A DNA stretch of 64,000 bases from JBBSJZ01 sp041751935 (GTDB lineage Bacteria > Planctomycetota > Planctomycetia > Pirellulales > Pirellulaceae): positions 1-64,000 of the forward strand of contig JBGSIA010000031.1 of the NCBI GenBank assembly GCA_041751935.1, written 5' to 3'. Shown here in pieces: positions 26,358 to 35,077 of the stretch. The notes below the pieces were generated by a model, which ran no database searches, had not been told where the DNA came from, and worked only from the letters and a program-made list of their open reading frames with translations. Position 1 is the first letter of the stretch. Every line of letters begins with the position of its first letter. The translations under genes were made by a program, and so were the position numbers.

Positions 26358-27779
26358 ATGAAACAACATCAAGTTAACCTCATGCAACGATTTGCCGCCC
26401 TTTGTTTCGCCCTGCTGTTGTTGGTTTCCGGCGGAAGGGCAGCGGAGCGGCCGCCAAATTTCGTGGTCATCTTCTGCGATGATCTCGGCTGGGGTGACCT
26501 GGGCTGTTTCGGCAACCCGACGATCCGTACTCCGAATTTGGATCGGATGGCAGCGGCAGGACAGAAGTGGACACAGTTCTATGTTGCTGCGCCGGTCTGT
26601 ACGCCCAGCCGCGCCGCCCTGATGACCGGTCGCTATCCCATCCGTAACGGCATGACAAGCAGCAAACGCGTCGTGTTGTTTCCGGACTCTGGCGGAGGTT
26701 TGCCGTCGGAGGAGGTCACGGTCGCCGAGCTGCTCAAACAAAAAGATTACGCCACTGGCATGTTCGGCAAATGGCATCTCGGTCACCTGCCACAGTACTT
26801 ACCGAACGCACAAGGATTCGACACCTACTACGGCATTCCCTATTCGAACGACATGGACAAGGAGGGCGGGCCGAACTATCGCGCCGAGGTGATCAAGGAC
26901 GCCAACTATTACCCCGAGATCGCACACTATAACGTGCCGCTGATGCGTGACGAAAAGGTTATCGAGCGCCCCGCCGACCAGAACACCATTACGCGGAGAT
27001 ACACGGAGGAAGCGGTTCGATTCATTCGCGAAAAGCAAGACCGACCGTTCTTTGTTTACTTGCCACATTCGCTGCCTCACATTCCGTTGTTTGCCTCCGA
27101 AGAGTTTCGAGGAAAGTCGCCCCGTGGACTGTACGGTGACGTCGTCGAAGAGATTGACTGGAGCGTGGGTCAGATACTCGACACACTGAGCGAACTGAAA
27201 CTGGATCAGCAAACTTTGGTCGTGTTCACCTCAGACAACGGGCCTTGGCTAACGTTTGAAACTCATGGTGGCTCCGCCGGTCCGCTACGCGCAGGCAAAG
27301 GAACGACCTTCGAAGGCGGCCAGCGAGTGCCAACTGTCTTTTACTGGCCAGGGCATGTGAGACCGGGTGTGGTTAGCGAACTTGGATCGACGCTCGATAT
27401 TTTAGCGACGTTTGCCTCGCTTACCGGAGCGATGCTGCCGACGGATCGGAAACTTGATTCACACGATTTGTCGCCGGTGCTGCTGGGAACAGGGCAAAGT
27501 CCGCGACAGGACATGTTCTATTGGACGCGCGCGGAACTGCACGCCGTCCGCTCGGGGCCGTGGAAGCTGCACGTGAAGCAACGCGATCCGATTAACTATG
27601 GCAAGCAAGTGGTGCCAGAGAAACCTGAACTGTACAACGTCCAGCGAGACATCGGTGAACAATTCAACGTTGCAGAAAAGCACCCGGAAATCGTTGAGCG
27701 GCTGTTGGCTATGATTAAGGCTCACCAAGCGGACATCGAGCCGCATGAAGATATGTTGGCAATCCCATTGAAGAAATAG
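26358..27779 (+). CDS. sulfatase
   Basis: 473 residues. Met at 26358 lies 5 bp behind the previous stop; Met at 26382 gives a cleaner signal peptide (MQRFAALCFALLLLVSGG), and both stand behind the same AACCTC. Metal site CDDLGWGDLGCFGN, catalytic CTPSR (C81 from the first Met), MFGKWHLGHL and FTSDNGPW are intact. The length and order of motifs fit arylsulfatase A-like enzymes. It is the last gene of the sulfatase cluster. Confidence 0.9.
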   Translation: MKQHQVNLMQRFAALCFALLLLVSGGRAAERPPNFVVIFCDDLGWGDLGCFGNPTIRTPNLDRMAAAGQKWTQFYVAAPVCTPSRAALMTGRYPIRNGMTSSKRVVLFPDSGGGLPSEEVTVAELLKQKDYATGMFGKWHLGHLPQYLPNAQGFDTYYGIPYSNDMDKEGGPNYRAEVIKDANYYPEIAHYNVPLMRDEKVIERPADQNTITRRYTEEAVRFIREKQDRPFFVYLPHSLPHIPLFASEEFRGKSPRGLYGDVVEEIDWSVGQILDTLSELKLDQQTLVVFTSDNGPWLTFETHGGSAGPLRAGKGTTFEGGQRVPTVFYWPGHVRPGVVSELGSTLDILATFASLTGAMLPTDRKLDSHDLSPVLLGTGQSPRQDMFYWTRAELHAVRSGPWKLHVKQRDPINYGKQVVPEKPELYNVQRDIGEQFNVAEKHPEIVERLLAMIKAHQADIEPHEDMLAIPLKK

Positions 27780-27889
27780 TGATTGTAATAACAGGAACGA
27801 GGCTCCCGTCGCCCACGCTTGTGGCGAATGTTACGAGAGTCGCCAAACACAACTTGGTAGTCAGGCAAATCAAGGCGCCCCTGCAAATC

Positions 27890-27919
27890 AGTATGGCGTT
27901 TAGTAGTATGGCGTTTAGT
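27890..27919. repeat. 15-bp perfect tandem duplication
   Basis: AGTATGGCGTTTAGT stands at 27890-27904 and is repeated without gap at 27905-27919, about 110 bp after the last sulfatase gene. The rest of the interval 27780-28141 shows no gene. Confidence 0.7.
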
Positions 27920-27954
27920 TCGGGACAGTAGATTTACCGCGACCTGCAGCCGGC

Positions 27955-27986
27955 GGCACAGGGTTTGCCTCTGGCACAGGGTTTGC
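27955..27986. repeat. 14-bp direct repeat
   Basis: GGCACAGGGTTTGC occurs at 27955-27968 and 27973-27986, separated by 4 bp, just after the tandem duplication. Two slippage-type repeats within 100 bp mark this intergenic stretch as unusual. Confidence 0.65.
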
Positions 27987-28141
27987 ACCTCCAGAAGTTT
28001 GGCTCTCGGAACGTGATGTGGGTAACTTCATGACATCGATCGGAAGAGCTTGAGGCGCGGCAACTTGCTTGCTTTCCACTCACGGTGGCGCCCGTCGTGA
28101 CGTGTGGCTTAAATGTGGCGCAACTAACCAGCGAAACAACG

Positions 28142-28294
28142 ATGTATACGATTCTTTTGATCATCCTGATCCTATTGCTTTTGGGTGTAGTCCCTGCTTG
28201 GCCGCACAGTCGTGGCTGGGGTTTTGCTCCCAGCGGATTGCTAACCGCAGTCATCGTGGTACTGCTGGTATTGTTATTGATGGGCCGACTGTAG
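28142..28294 (+). CDS. DUF3309 small membrane protein
   Basis: 50 residues: a hydrophobic helix (ILLIILILLLLGVVPAW), the central PHSRGWGFAPSG, and a second helix ending LLMGRL. This is the compact pattern of the DUF3309 family. I take the ATG at 28142; the frame opens at 28085 but the extra residues do not belong to the family. Role unknown; such proteins occur in stress-related neighbourhoods, which fits the CsbD gene that follows. Confidence 0.8.
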   Translation: MYTILLIILILLLLGVVPAWPHSRGWGFAPSGLLTAVIVVLLVLLLMGRL

Positions 28295-28672
28295 GTGAAA
28301 TTGCTGAAATACAACTCATCACCATCAACCTTTCTAACTAATGTCAAAATCATTTGGGACAGCTAAGTTTTAGGGTAGTGAAACTTGCCAAAGCTTTCGC
28401 AGCAGGACGAGCTTTGACAAGATCCTGTTCCAGCAATCCTTTCTCATCTTCGGGATAGATCACTAGGGCAATTCACCTTCTCGCGTCACGGATGATAAAC
28501 GAGCATCCAGGGCAATAAGCCACCACACACGGATGTAACAAAGGTGACTTGCACGTGCCGGCGACAGTATCTTCAGCAGCGTCAATCGATTGGCCCACAA
28601 AGTGCATCTACTTTATCTCGAAGCGAGCTCAAAAGAGCAGCAATTCAATCTCCAAGCATGAGGATATCAACG
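28295..28672. other. intergenic region, possible 37-codon ORF on the minus strand
   Basis: No recognised gene between DUF3309 and CsbD. A minus-strand frame from GTG at 28463 to a stop at 28350 encodes 37 residues of protein-like composition (PEDEKGLLEQDLVKARPAA) but has no convincing ribosome site. It may be a fragment or a micro-protein. Confidence 0.25.
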
Positions 28673-28879
28673 ATGAATTGGGATCAGATTCAAGGTAAGT
28701 GGAAGCAGTTCAAAGGACAGGCTCAAGAGAAGTGGGGCGATCTTACCAACGATGACCTAGATCGGGTTAATGGTAGCCGCGAACAGATGGTGGGCATCGT
28801 CCAGGAACGCTATGGCATCGCGAAAGAAGAGGCTGAAAATCAAGTGAAAGAATTCGAAACAGCCTGCAGAAACTGTTAA
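28673..28879 (+). CDS. CsbD-family stress protein
   Basis: 68 residues from the ATG at 28673 with GAGGAT upstream. MNWDQIQGKWKQFKGQAQEK and the later LTNDDLDRVNG are the hallmark of CsbD proteins, small hydrophilic helical proteins induced under general stress in many bacteria. An upstream extension of the frame (from 28544) is not part of the family. It ends 6 bp before the YihY-type gene, so they are likely one transcript. Confidence 0.85.
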   Translation: MNWDQIQGKWKQFKGQAQEKWGDLTNDDLDRVNGSREQMVGIVQERYGIAKEEAENQVKEFETACRNC

Positions 28880-28885
28880 AGTCGG

Positions 28886-29812
28886 ATGAGCTTTTTAAAA
28901 CAGATTTTCACTGAATTTTCCAATGATCGCTGCACAACGCTTGCAGCAGCACTAGCCTACTATACTACTTTTGCCTTGCCGCCACTGTTGTACCTACTGT
29001 TAACCGTTTTAACATTTGGTTTATCAGTAGCCTATGAACGTGACAATGCGCAAGTAAAAGCGAGGTCAGTGCTGAAGGAGCAAGCGACGGAGATACTTGG
29101 CAACGAGGCTGCCGCAGAGGGTATCTCCGCGATCATGGAAAGTAACCGCGATTCCGGTGGTGTTTGGTGGAAGTCGCTGTTGAGTTTTGCGGGCATCATC
29201 GTTGGAGCGACTGGAGTAGTCGGGGCACTCCAAGATTCCCTGAATCGAGTTTGGCAAGTCAAGCCAGATCCGGAAACAACCGGTCTGCGGACATTGCTTG
29301 GTAAGCGTATATTGTCGCTGGCGATGATCTTAGGGCTGGGATTTCTACTGCTTGTCTCGATTGTGGTCTCTTCTGTACTTTCCAGCGCCGGTGACCAACT
29401 AGCAGAGATGGTGGGCATCAGTGGTGGTGTTGCGGGAACGATTAACTACCTTGTGCAAGCAACTGTAGTATTCGTGGTGTTCGCAGCCATTTTTAAGCTG
29501 ATGCCGGACGCGAATATCAAATGGCGAGATGTTTTCGTTGGCGCGGCGACCACGACGGTGTTGTTCCTTGCTGGTCGCTTTGCAATGCAAGTTTACTTTT
29601 CGTACAGCGAACCGGGCGCACAACTGGGTGCCGCCGCGGCATCGTTGGCGGTGATTCTCGTTTGGGTGTACTACACCTCAATGATCGTATTGCTGGGTGC
29701 CGAAGTTACGCAAGTTTATGCGGTACGTTTTGGCGACGGCATCCAACCGGAAGACTACGCCGTGCGGGTTGTGGAGACGATCCAGCCTCGCCGCAGTGCA
29801 GCGAGCGCGTAA
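28886..29812 (+). CDS. YihY/BrkB-family (UPF0761) membrane protein
   Basis: 308 residues with five or six membrane helices. The N-terminus (FSNDRCTTLAAALAYYTTFALPP) and the C-terminal helix block (LGAAAASLAVILVWVYYTSMIVLLGAEVTQ, here split by me only for display) match the family. The molecular role of these inner-membrane proteins is not settled; some were named ribonuclease BN in error. The position behind CsbD suggests a stress link. The last helix is followed by a short polar tail. Confidence 0.85.
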   Translation: MSFLKQIFTEFSNDRCTTLAAALAYYTTFALPPLLYLLLTVLTFGLSVAYERDNAQVKARSVLKEQATEILGNEAAAEGISAIMESNRDSGGVWWKSLLSFAGIIVGATGVVGALQDSLNRVWQVKPDPETTGLRTLLGKRILSLAMILGLGFLLLVSIVVSSVLSSAGDQLAEMVGISGGVAGTINYLVQATVVFVVFAAIFKLMPDANIKWRDVFVGAATTTVLFLAGRFAMQVYFSYSEPGAQLGAAAASLAVILVWVYYTSMIVLLGAEVTQVYAVRFGDGIQPEDYAVRVVETIQPRRSAASA

Positions 29813-30180
29813 CGATCGGTACGTGAAATTCGTCGACGCTGACTTTTGGCCGACGATGCCAGAAACGGTGAATCTGGTACGTCGATTGCTCACTGAGATT
29901 CTCCGTACGTCAACCTTATCAATGCGGCTGAACATGACGACGCTTGTCTCACCTAAGACATCACTGTGCAATAAAGACCATCTAGCAACGAGGGAAGACT
30001 TAGCGGTGGCGATATTCAGTCGCCAACCCGAGAGCCGCTGGCCGAAGGTCGACGCCACGTCGAGAATGGTTCACTTATTTACCCCGCGTCGTTAACACCT
30101 GACACCAATGAAAGAAATCATCGTAGCGATCAATGCATTGACCTTGTAGTGGTTCTTAGTCATTGAAACTGGAGAATGCC
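29813..30180. other. intergenic region
   Basis: I see no gene here. A plus-strand frame across it (to 30095) starts inside the YihY gene and has no signal, domain or ribosome site of its own. Confidence 0.4.
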
Positions 30181-30375
30181 ATGTTCCGTTTGCTTGCCTT
30201 TGGATTCATGACCTGTGACGCCGTTTTAACGCTCGCTGTCATGTTGTGTCAGTCGTTTACATTGATGGTCGTGTTCGCATCCGTTTTTACTTCGTTGGCA
30301 ATTGCTCTACTGTCTGGTGCGGTGAGATCGACTCTCTATCCATCATATTTCTGGGATGAAAAAGGAAACTCATGA
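30181..30375 (+). CDS. small two-helix membrane protein
   Basis: 64 residues from the ATG at 30181, with GGAG about 8 bp upstream; a TTG six codons earlier is less likely. Two hydrophobic segments (LLAFGFMTCDAVLTLAVML and FTLMVVFASVFTSLAIALL) fill the protein. No family is recognised. Its stop overlaps the next start as ATGA, so both are translated from one message. Confidence 0.55.
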   Translation: MFRLLAFGFMTCDAVLTLAVMLCQSFTLMVVFASVFTSLAIALLSGAVRSTLYPSYFWDEKGNS

Positions 30376-30734
30376 GTAGTAACACCAATCCACAAGTCGA
30401 AATGCAGCTCGATAAACTGGCAACCATTTGTTGCGAACAAATCAAAGGTGAACAGGTGGAACAACCACTTGATGATCGGACAATTGATATGTTGTTGAAA
30501 TCTCTGTTGATGAGCGGCTACGCACGGCAAGAAGGTCGGGCACTTGTCGTCGATATCGAAGCGCGTGTGAAGGACAAGTGTCGAGAAATTGTGCTGCATC
30601 GAGGTGGCGAGTTGTCTAGTATCACCGGCAAACTGCAGAATAAGTTTGACAAGTTGGCGCAATGGGAGTCACGGCAACCGACCGACGACACGAAGGCCAA
30701 GGCAGCAAACATCAGTTCCGCGACGGATGCCTGA
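30372..30734 (+). CDS. hypothetical cytoplasmic protein
   Basis: 120 residues, hydrophilic and mainly helical, with no signal or membrane segment. The start is coupled to the preceding small membrane protein by a 4-bp overlap. A region around DDRTIDMLLKSLLMSGYARQ may be a helical bundle. No family is recognised. The next gene, a PerM-like transporter, follows after about 120 bp. Confidence 0.55.
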   Translation: MSSNTNPQVEMQLDKLATICCEQIKGEQVEQPLDDRTIDMLLKSLLMSGYARQEGRALVVDIEARVKDKCREIVLHRGGELSSITGKLQNKFDKLAQWESRQPTDDTKAKAANISSATDA

Positions 30735-30856
30735 TTAACTTGATTAAGCAGTGAAACGAGCGTCATCGCAACGTAGACGCGCAGATTGCGTTTCCATGCG
30801 GGCAATTCCTGCACCAATGAAATGTTGTAGGCACAACGTTTGCGATACAACGTCGC

Positions 30857-32794
30857 ATGGTAAATCCGAAAACGAATTTTGCAACCATTGCAGCGGTCTC
30901 TCAGTTGCTTGCGGTTGTGGTAACGGTCTTGGCGTTGTATTACGCCCGCGATGTGTTTATTCCGCTCGCTCTCGCGGTTTTGTTGTCCTTTCTACTGAGT
31001 CCAATTGTCAATCGTCTGCAACGTTGGGGCCTTCCAAATGTAATGGCGGTGGTGATTACGGCAGCGATTTCGTTTCTGCTGTTCGGCGGTGCGGTGACTC
31101 TGCTTGGTCGCGAATTGACAACCTTGGTCGGAGATCTTCCAAAACACAAAGATGAGTTGATTTCAAAGGCTCGAAGTGTTGCCGGCTTGACTTCCGACGT
31201 GGGTGGCTCACTTGACCGGCTGGCCGACGAAGTGACCGAGGCGATGGAAGAGGAAGGAAAGAAAGAACTTGAATCGAGCACCGATCTATCCGTCTGGGAA
31301 CAGTGGACGAGCCGGTTGCTTCCGGCACCGACCAGCGATTCGAGCGTACTGCCCAATGATGGGTCATCAGTAAGGAAACCCTTGTATGTACACGAGGTAA
31401 AAGACGGCCTGCCGCTTGCATCTTGGGCGACGACTGCGGGCACGGTATTGGGTCCCCTGGCGACCGCTGGCCTCGTCAGCGTCTTTGCACTGTTCATTTT
31501 GATCCATCGTGAGGACCTGCGCGACCGCATCATCGCAGTGATCAGCCACGGAAACTATGTCACCACGACAGAGGCATTGGACGAGGCGGCGGGCCGGATC
31601 AGTCGCTACCTGATCGCACAGATGATCATCAATCTTTCTTACGGTTTTGTGCTGGCGATTGGATTAGCGATCATTGGTAGCACGATGACCGAAGGAGGCA
31701 TGTTTCCCAACGCGATTCTGTGGGGAGTGTTCGCAACCTGTCTTCGTTTTGTTCCGTATGTGGGTCCATGGGCCGCCGCAATTTTTCCACTCGCAATTGC
31801 GATTTCAGTTTTTCCAGGCTACAACGTATTCCTGGCGGTGTTGGCGCTTATCATCACGATGGAGTTGTTCAGCAACAACGTTCTTGAGCCGTGGTTGTAT
31901 GGGTCCAGTACCGGTATCTCCGCGGTCGCTGTGATTTTTGCCGCAGTGTTTTGGGGTTGGCTATGGGGGCCAGTTGGTTTGCTGTTGTCAACACCGTTGA
32001 CCGTATGCTTGGTGGTACTGGGACGCTACGTGCCGCGGTTTAGGATGCTCGCAACAATGCTAGGCGAAGGACTGGAGATCAAACCGTCATTACGATTTTA
32101 TCAACGCATGCTTGCTAACGACGAGCATCGTGCCAGCGAGTTACTCAAGGGCTACGTTGACGAACACGGCTTCGATTCGGCCTGTGACGAGATGTTTGTC
32201 CCAGCGCTGAAACGCATTCGCGCTGACCACGACGTCGAGCAACTCAGTGATTCAGACGCAAATCGCTTGCTCGCAATGTCGGGTGGATTGGTTGCCAAGC
32301 TCGGTGCACAGTTGGAAGAGAAACCGTCCGACGAGAGCATTGATGTTGAGCTTCCCCTTGTCATCGGATGTCCAGCCCATCACGTCAGCGAAACCTTGAT
32401 TTTGAACCTGTTACGAATCGGCGGTGCTGGAGAGTTTAAGTTGAACAGCAGCGAAGACGATGCATTGCCCCAAGACGTGGGTCGCCAAATTGCTGAGAGT
32501 CGTCCGGTGGTCGTTGTGATCGTCGTTTTGCCTAAGGGTGGCTTCGCTCAGTCTCGCTATTTGTGCAAAACCATTCGTCGCGAAGGGTACGCGGGTCCGA
32601 TCGTCGTCGCCTGTCTTGGCAGATTCAAAAATTATGATCGACTGCTCGTTAAGTTCCGCAAAGCTGGCGTGACATCCACCACAACGTCGTATTCACAGTT
32701 GAGAGCGAGAGTTGCACTGAACTTAAAGCGTCATGCCAACCTGACCGCATCCCGCCTGAAGATATCCGATCCGGTTTCTGGGGCAACCAACTAG
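30857..32794 (+). CDS. AI-2E/PerM-family transporter with extra C-terminal domain
   Basis: 645 residues, much longer than the usual 350 or so. The N-terminal 400 residues carry about eight membrane helices with the family's pattern (YYARDVFIPLALAVLLSFLL, RFVPYVGPWAAAIFPL, NNVLEPWLYGSSTGIS). A soluble insert of about 80 residues lies near 110-190. From about residue 430 the protein is soluble, and about 498-615 resembles a cobalamin-binding or receiver-like alpha/beta fold (LVIGCPAHHVSETLILNLL). Members of this family export small molecules or act as Na+/H+ antiporters; the substrate here is unknown. The extra domain suggests regulation by a ligand. Confidence 0.8.
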   Translation: MVNPKTNFATIAAVSQLLAVVVTVLALYYARDVFIPLALAVLLSFLLSPIVNRLQRWGLPNVMAVVITAAISFLLFGGAVTLLGRELTTLVGDLPKHKDELISKARSVAGLTSDVGGSLDRLADEVTEAMEEEGKKELESSTDLSVWEQWTSRLLPAPTSDSSVLPNDGSSVRKPLYVHEVKDGLPLASWATTAGTVLGPLATAGLVSVFALFILIHREDLRDRIIAVISHGNYVTTTEALDEAAGRISRYLIAQMIINLSYGFVLAIGLAIIGSTMTEGGMFPNAILWGVFATCLRFVPYVGPWAAAIFPLAIAISVFPGYNVFLAVLALIITMELFSNNVLEPWLYGSSTGISAVAVIFAAVFWGWLWGPVGLLLSTPLTVCLVVLGRYVPRFRMLATMLGEGLEIKPSLRFYQRMLANDEHRASELLKGYVDEHGFDSACDEMFVPALKRIRADHDVEQLSDSDANRLLAMSGGLVAKLGAQLEEKPSDESIDVELPLVIGCPAHHVSETLILNLLRIGGAGEFKLNSSEDDALPQDVGRQIAESRPVVVVIVVLPKGGFAQSRYLCKTIRREGYAGPIVVACLGRFKNYDRLLVKFRKAGVTSTTTSYSQLRARVALNLKRHANLTASRLKISDPVSGATN

Positions 32795-32874
32795 CCGTGG
32801 AGCCTAATGTGATCGTGACGATTCAAGAAAATGATGAGGATGCTCGTCTTCACCACGAGAAAGGAGACTACTAA

Positions 32875-33798
32875 GTGTCGAGTCAGCTGGTCATATGGAA
32901 CTCCGGATCCGGTCGTGCTGGTGAGGTCCAAGAGCTGCGGCGTTTGCTTACCAATCAGTCCGCGGATTGGATCGACCTTTCTCAGACGGACGATCTGGCA
33001 GCCGAGATGGGCCGGAAAATAAAAGACAACTCCCAGATCGTTATTGCGGCTGGTGGTGACGGAACGGTCAATGCAGCTGTAAATGCGCTCATGACCATCG
33101 ATGTGGATCGACGCCCGAGCATGGGGATTGTTCCGCTAGGAACAGCAAATGATTTCGCGGGCACACTGAACATTCCCGACGACATTTCATTAGCTGTTGA
33201 TACACTGGCAGTAAGACCTATTCCCGCCGACATCGTTCGTATCCGTGGCAACGACGTTGAGCGATACTATGCCAATGTCGCTGCTGGCGGGAACTGTGTC
33301 CGCGTCAGTGAAGCGTTGACGGATGAAGTCAAATCACGTTGGGGAGCGTTTAGCTACATTCGCGGCGCAATTGACGTTCTGCCTGACATGATGACCTATC
33401 GCGTCGATGCGACGTGTGATGGCGAAGTGTTTTCAGGACTCGATTCATGGGCGATACTCGTTGCCAACGGCAGGACCAACGCGGGCCGTATTGAAGTCGC
33501 TCCGAAGGCATCGACCACCGATGGACTGATCGACGTGATTATTATTCGCGACGGCACGATTGCTGACATGGTTGAAATCGTGGCCAGCAACTTGCTAGGT
33601 GATTTTCTCGCTTGCGAGCAAATCATCTTTCGACAGGTTCGCTCGCTGTTTCTCAAATCGGTGCCTCCGATGAGGTTCACCATAGATGGCGAAGTCGTGG
33701 ATCTGGAACCAGTGCAATTTGAAGTTGTTCCGCAAGCCATTCGCATGCACGTTGGAACAACGCAAAATGCAACCCCATTTTTAAAGGCGCCGACTTGA
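32875..33798 (+). CDS. YegS/diacylglycerol-kinase-family lipid kinase
   Basis: 307 residues from a GTG with AAAGGAG 10 bp upstream. The DAGK catalytic motif AAGGDGTVNAA (58-68) and the second motif GIVPLGTANDFAGTL are present, as is the later cytoplasmic beta-rich domain. Such enzymes use ATP to phosphorylate lipids such as diacylglycerol, phosphatidylglycerol or sphingosine-like bases at the membrane. The length is typical. It sits between the PerM-like transporter and a convergent CorA gene. Confidence 0.85.
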   Translation: MSSQLVIWNSGSGRAGEVQELRRLLTNQSADWIDLSQTDDLAAEMGRKIKDNSQIVIAAGGDGTVNAAVNALMTIDVDRRPSMGIVPLGTANDFAGTLNIPDDISLAVDTLAVRPIPADIVRIRGNDVERYYANVAAGGNCVRVSEALTDEVKSRWGAFSYIRGAIDVLPDMMTYRVDATCDGEVFSGLDSWAILVANGRTNAGRIEVAPKASTTDGLIDVIIIRDGTIADMVEIVASNLLGDFLACEQIIFRQVRSLFLKSVPPMRFTIDGEVVDLEPVQFEVVPQAIRMHVGTTQNATPFLKAPT

Positions 33799-33887
33799 AG
33801 GAGAAACTCAACAGTAGGGGCGATTCGCTCGCCAACAAACGAAACAGAAGTTGAGCAATGCTTTACGAGCGGCGTGAAGAACATTCG

Positions 33888-34865
33888 TTAGTCGACGTGC
33901 GCATCAAACCACTTGCTGCGAGCAAAATAGAACAACATTCCGGTAGGAATCGCCACGCAACTGCAAAGCATCAGATACATTAGGCCACGATTGCTAAATG
34001 GCAGCGACTCGAAGTTCTGCCCAAAGAAGCCGGTGATGAACGTGAGTGGCAGGAAAATCGCACTTAAGATGGTTAGTCGCTTCATGATCTCGTTCGTGCG
34101 TTGTGATGCGTTCCACAGATGCGCATCGCGAACGTTGCCGATCAACTCACGAGCCGATTCGACCGACTCGTGCAGTCGCAACGTGTGGTCGTAAACGTCA
34201 CGAAAGTATACGGCTACCTGATTGCTAATCATCGTATCGCCTCGCTTCGACAACAGAGCAAGCACGTCGCGTTGTGGAGAAAGAATCTTGCGAAGCTCAA
34301 TCAGAAGGCGTTTGAAACCCATAATCTCGGAGAGTGAAACTGGCGGGCTGGGGACCAATACGCGATCCTCCAGTTGATCTAATCGCAAAAGCAATTCATC
34401 AATAAGCGGAAAGTATGAGTCGATCATGGCATCGGCAATCATATATGTCAATTGATCCGTTCCGCCAGCAATCAATCGACCGTCTTGCGCGACGCGATTC
34501 CAAATACTGTCAAGCGCCGAAATGTCGTGGGCATGAACGGTGACCACAAAACCCTTGCCAACAAAGACATGCAGTTCAATCGCTTCGGCTTTGTCGATTT
34601 CATCCCAATCGACATGGAATCCTTGAATCACAAGGAATAGGTATCCATCGTAAGTTTCCAACTTCGGTCGTTGATCGAAATGCAAACAATCTTCAATCGT
34701 CAGCGGATGAAAACCAAACTCCTCAGCGACCGTCGCCAATGCAACGGCATCCTGATGGATCAAATCGATCCAACGAACAAAGCCGTCTGCCGCCGGGCCA
34801 ACGGAGAGCTGATCTCCACTGATCACTGATCCTGTTGCCTTATCGATCGTGATTACTCTAAACAC
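33888..34865 (-). CDS. CorA-type divalent cation transporter with GQN motif
   Basis: 325 residues from a GTG at 34865 preceded by GAAGGA; the frame opens up to 35036 but only this start gives the family length and a usable ribosome site. The large cytoplasmic N-terminal domain (FHPLTIEDCLHFDQRPKLE) and two C-terminal membrane helices (LSAIFLPLTFITGFFG and LMYLMLCSCVAIPTGMLFYF) fit CorA/ZntB. The selectivity signature normally read as GMN is here GQN in GFFGQNFESLPF, a variant that may change ion preference. It probably moves Mg2+ or a related cation. Confidence 0.85.
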   Translation of the reverse strand: MFRVITIDKATGSVISGDQLSVGPAADGFVRWIDLIHQDAVALATVAEEFGFHPLTIEDCLHFDQRPKLETYDGYLFLVIQGFHVDWDEIDKAEAIELHVFVGKGFVVTVHAHDISALDSIWNRVAQDGRLIAGGTDQLTYMIADAMIDSYFPLIDELLLRLDQLEDRVLVPSPPVSLSEIMGFKRLLIELRKILSPQRDVLALLSKRGDTMISNQVAVYFRDVYDHTLRLHESVESARELIGNVRDAHLWNASQRTNEIMKRLTILSAIFLPLTFITGFFGQNFESLPFSNRGLMYLMLCSCVAIPTGMLFYFARSKWFDAHVD

Positions 34866-35077
34866 GGTTTTCCTTCTTTTGTGAGCTAGCGGCAATCGCA
34901 GTGCATGCCAGCGAGTCCATTCTTGACCGTCAGCGCCAATCCAGCAATTGCCGGTCAGCGTAGAAAGAATGCGAATTCTGGACTCATTGCAAAAGCGATG
35001 ATTCGCGCGCACAGCACTTGGTTCCGTTCCAGGCACACCACTGACATTCCCGCTTCAATGAGCTAAGATCTTTCGAG

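Noticed and set aside
26070..26786. 238-codon minus-strand ORF across two sulfatase genes
   Set aside because: It spans the junction of two well-supported genes on the other strand and has no features of its own.
29697..30095. 132-codon ORF after the YihY gene
   Set aside because: It starts inside the YihY gene in another frame; no ribosome site, signal or domain.
30181..30734. Overlapping small gene pair as a toxin-antitoxin system
   Set aside because: The first is a two-helix membrane protein and the second a hydrophilic protein, but neither shows a toxin or antitoxin motif.
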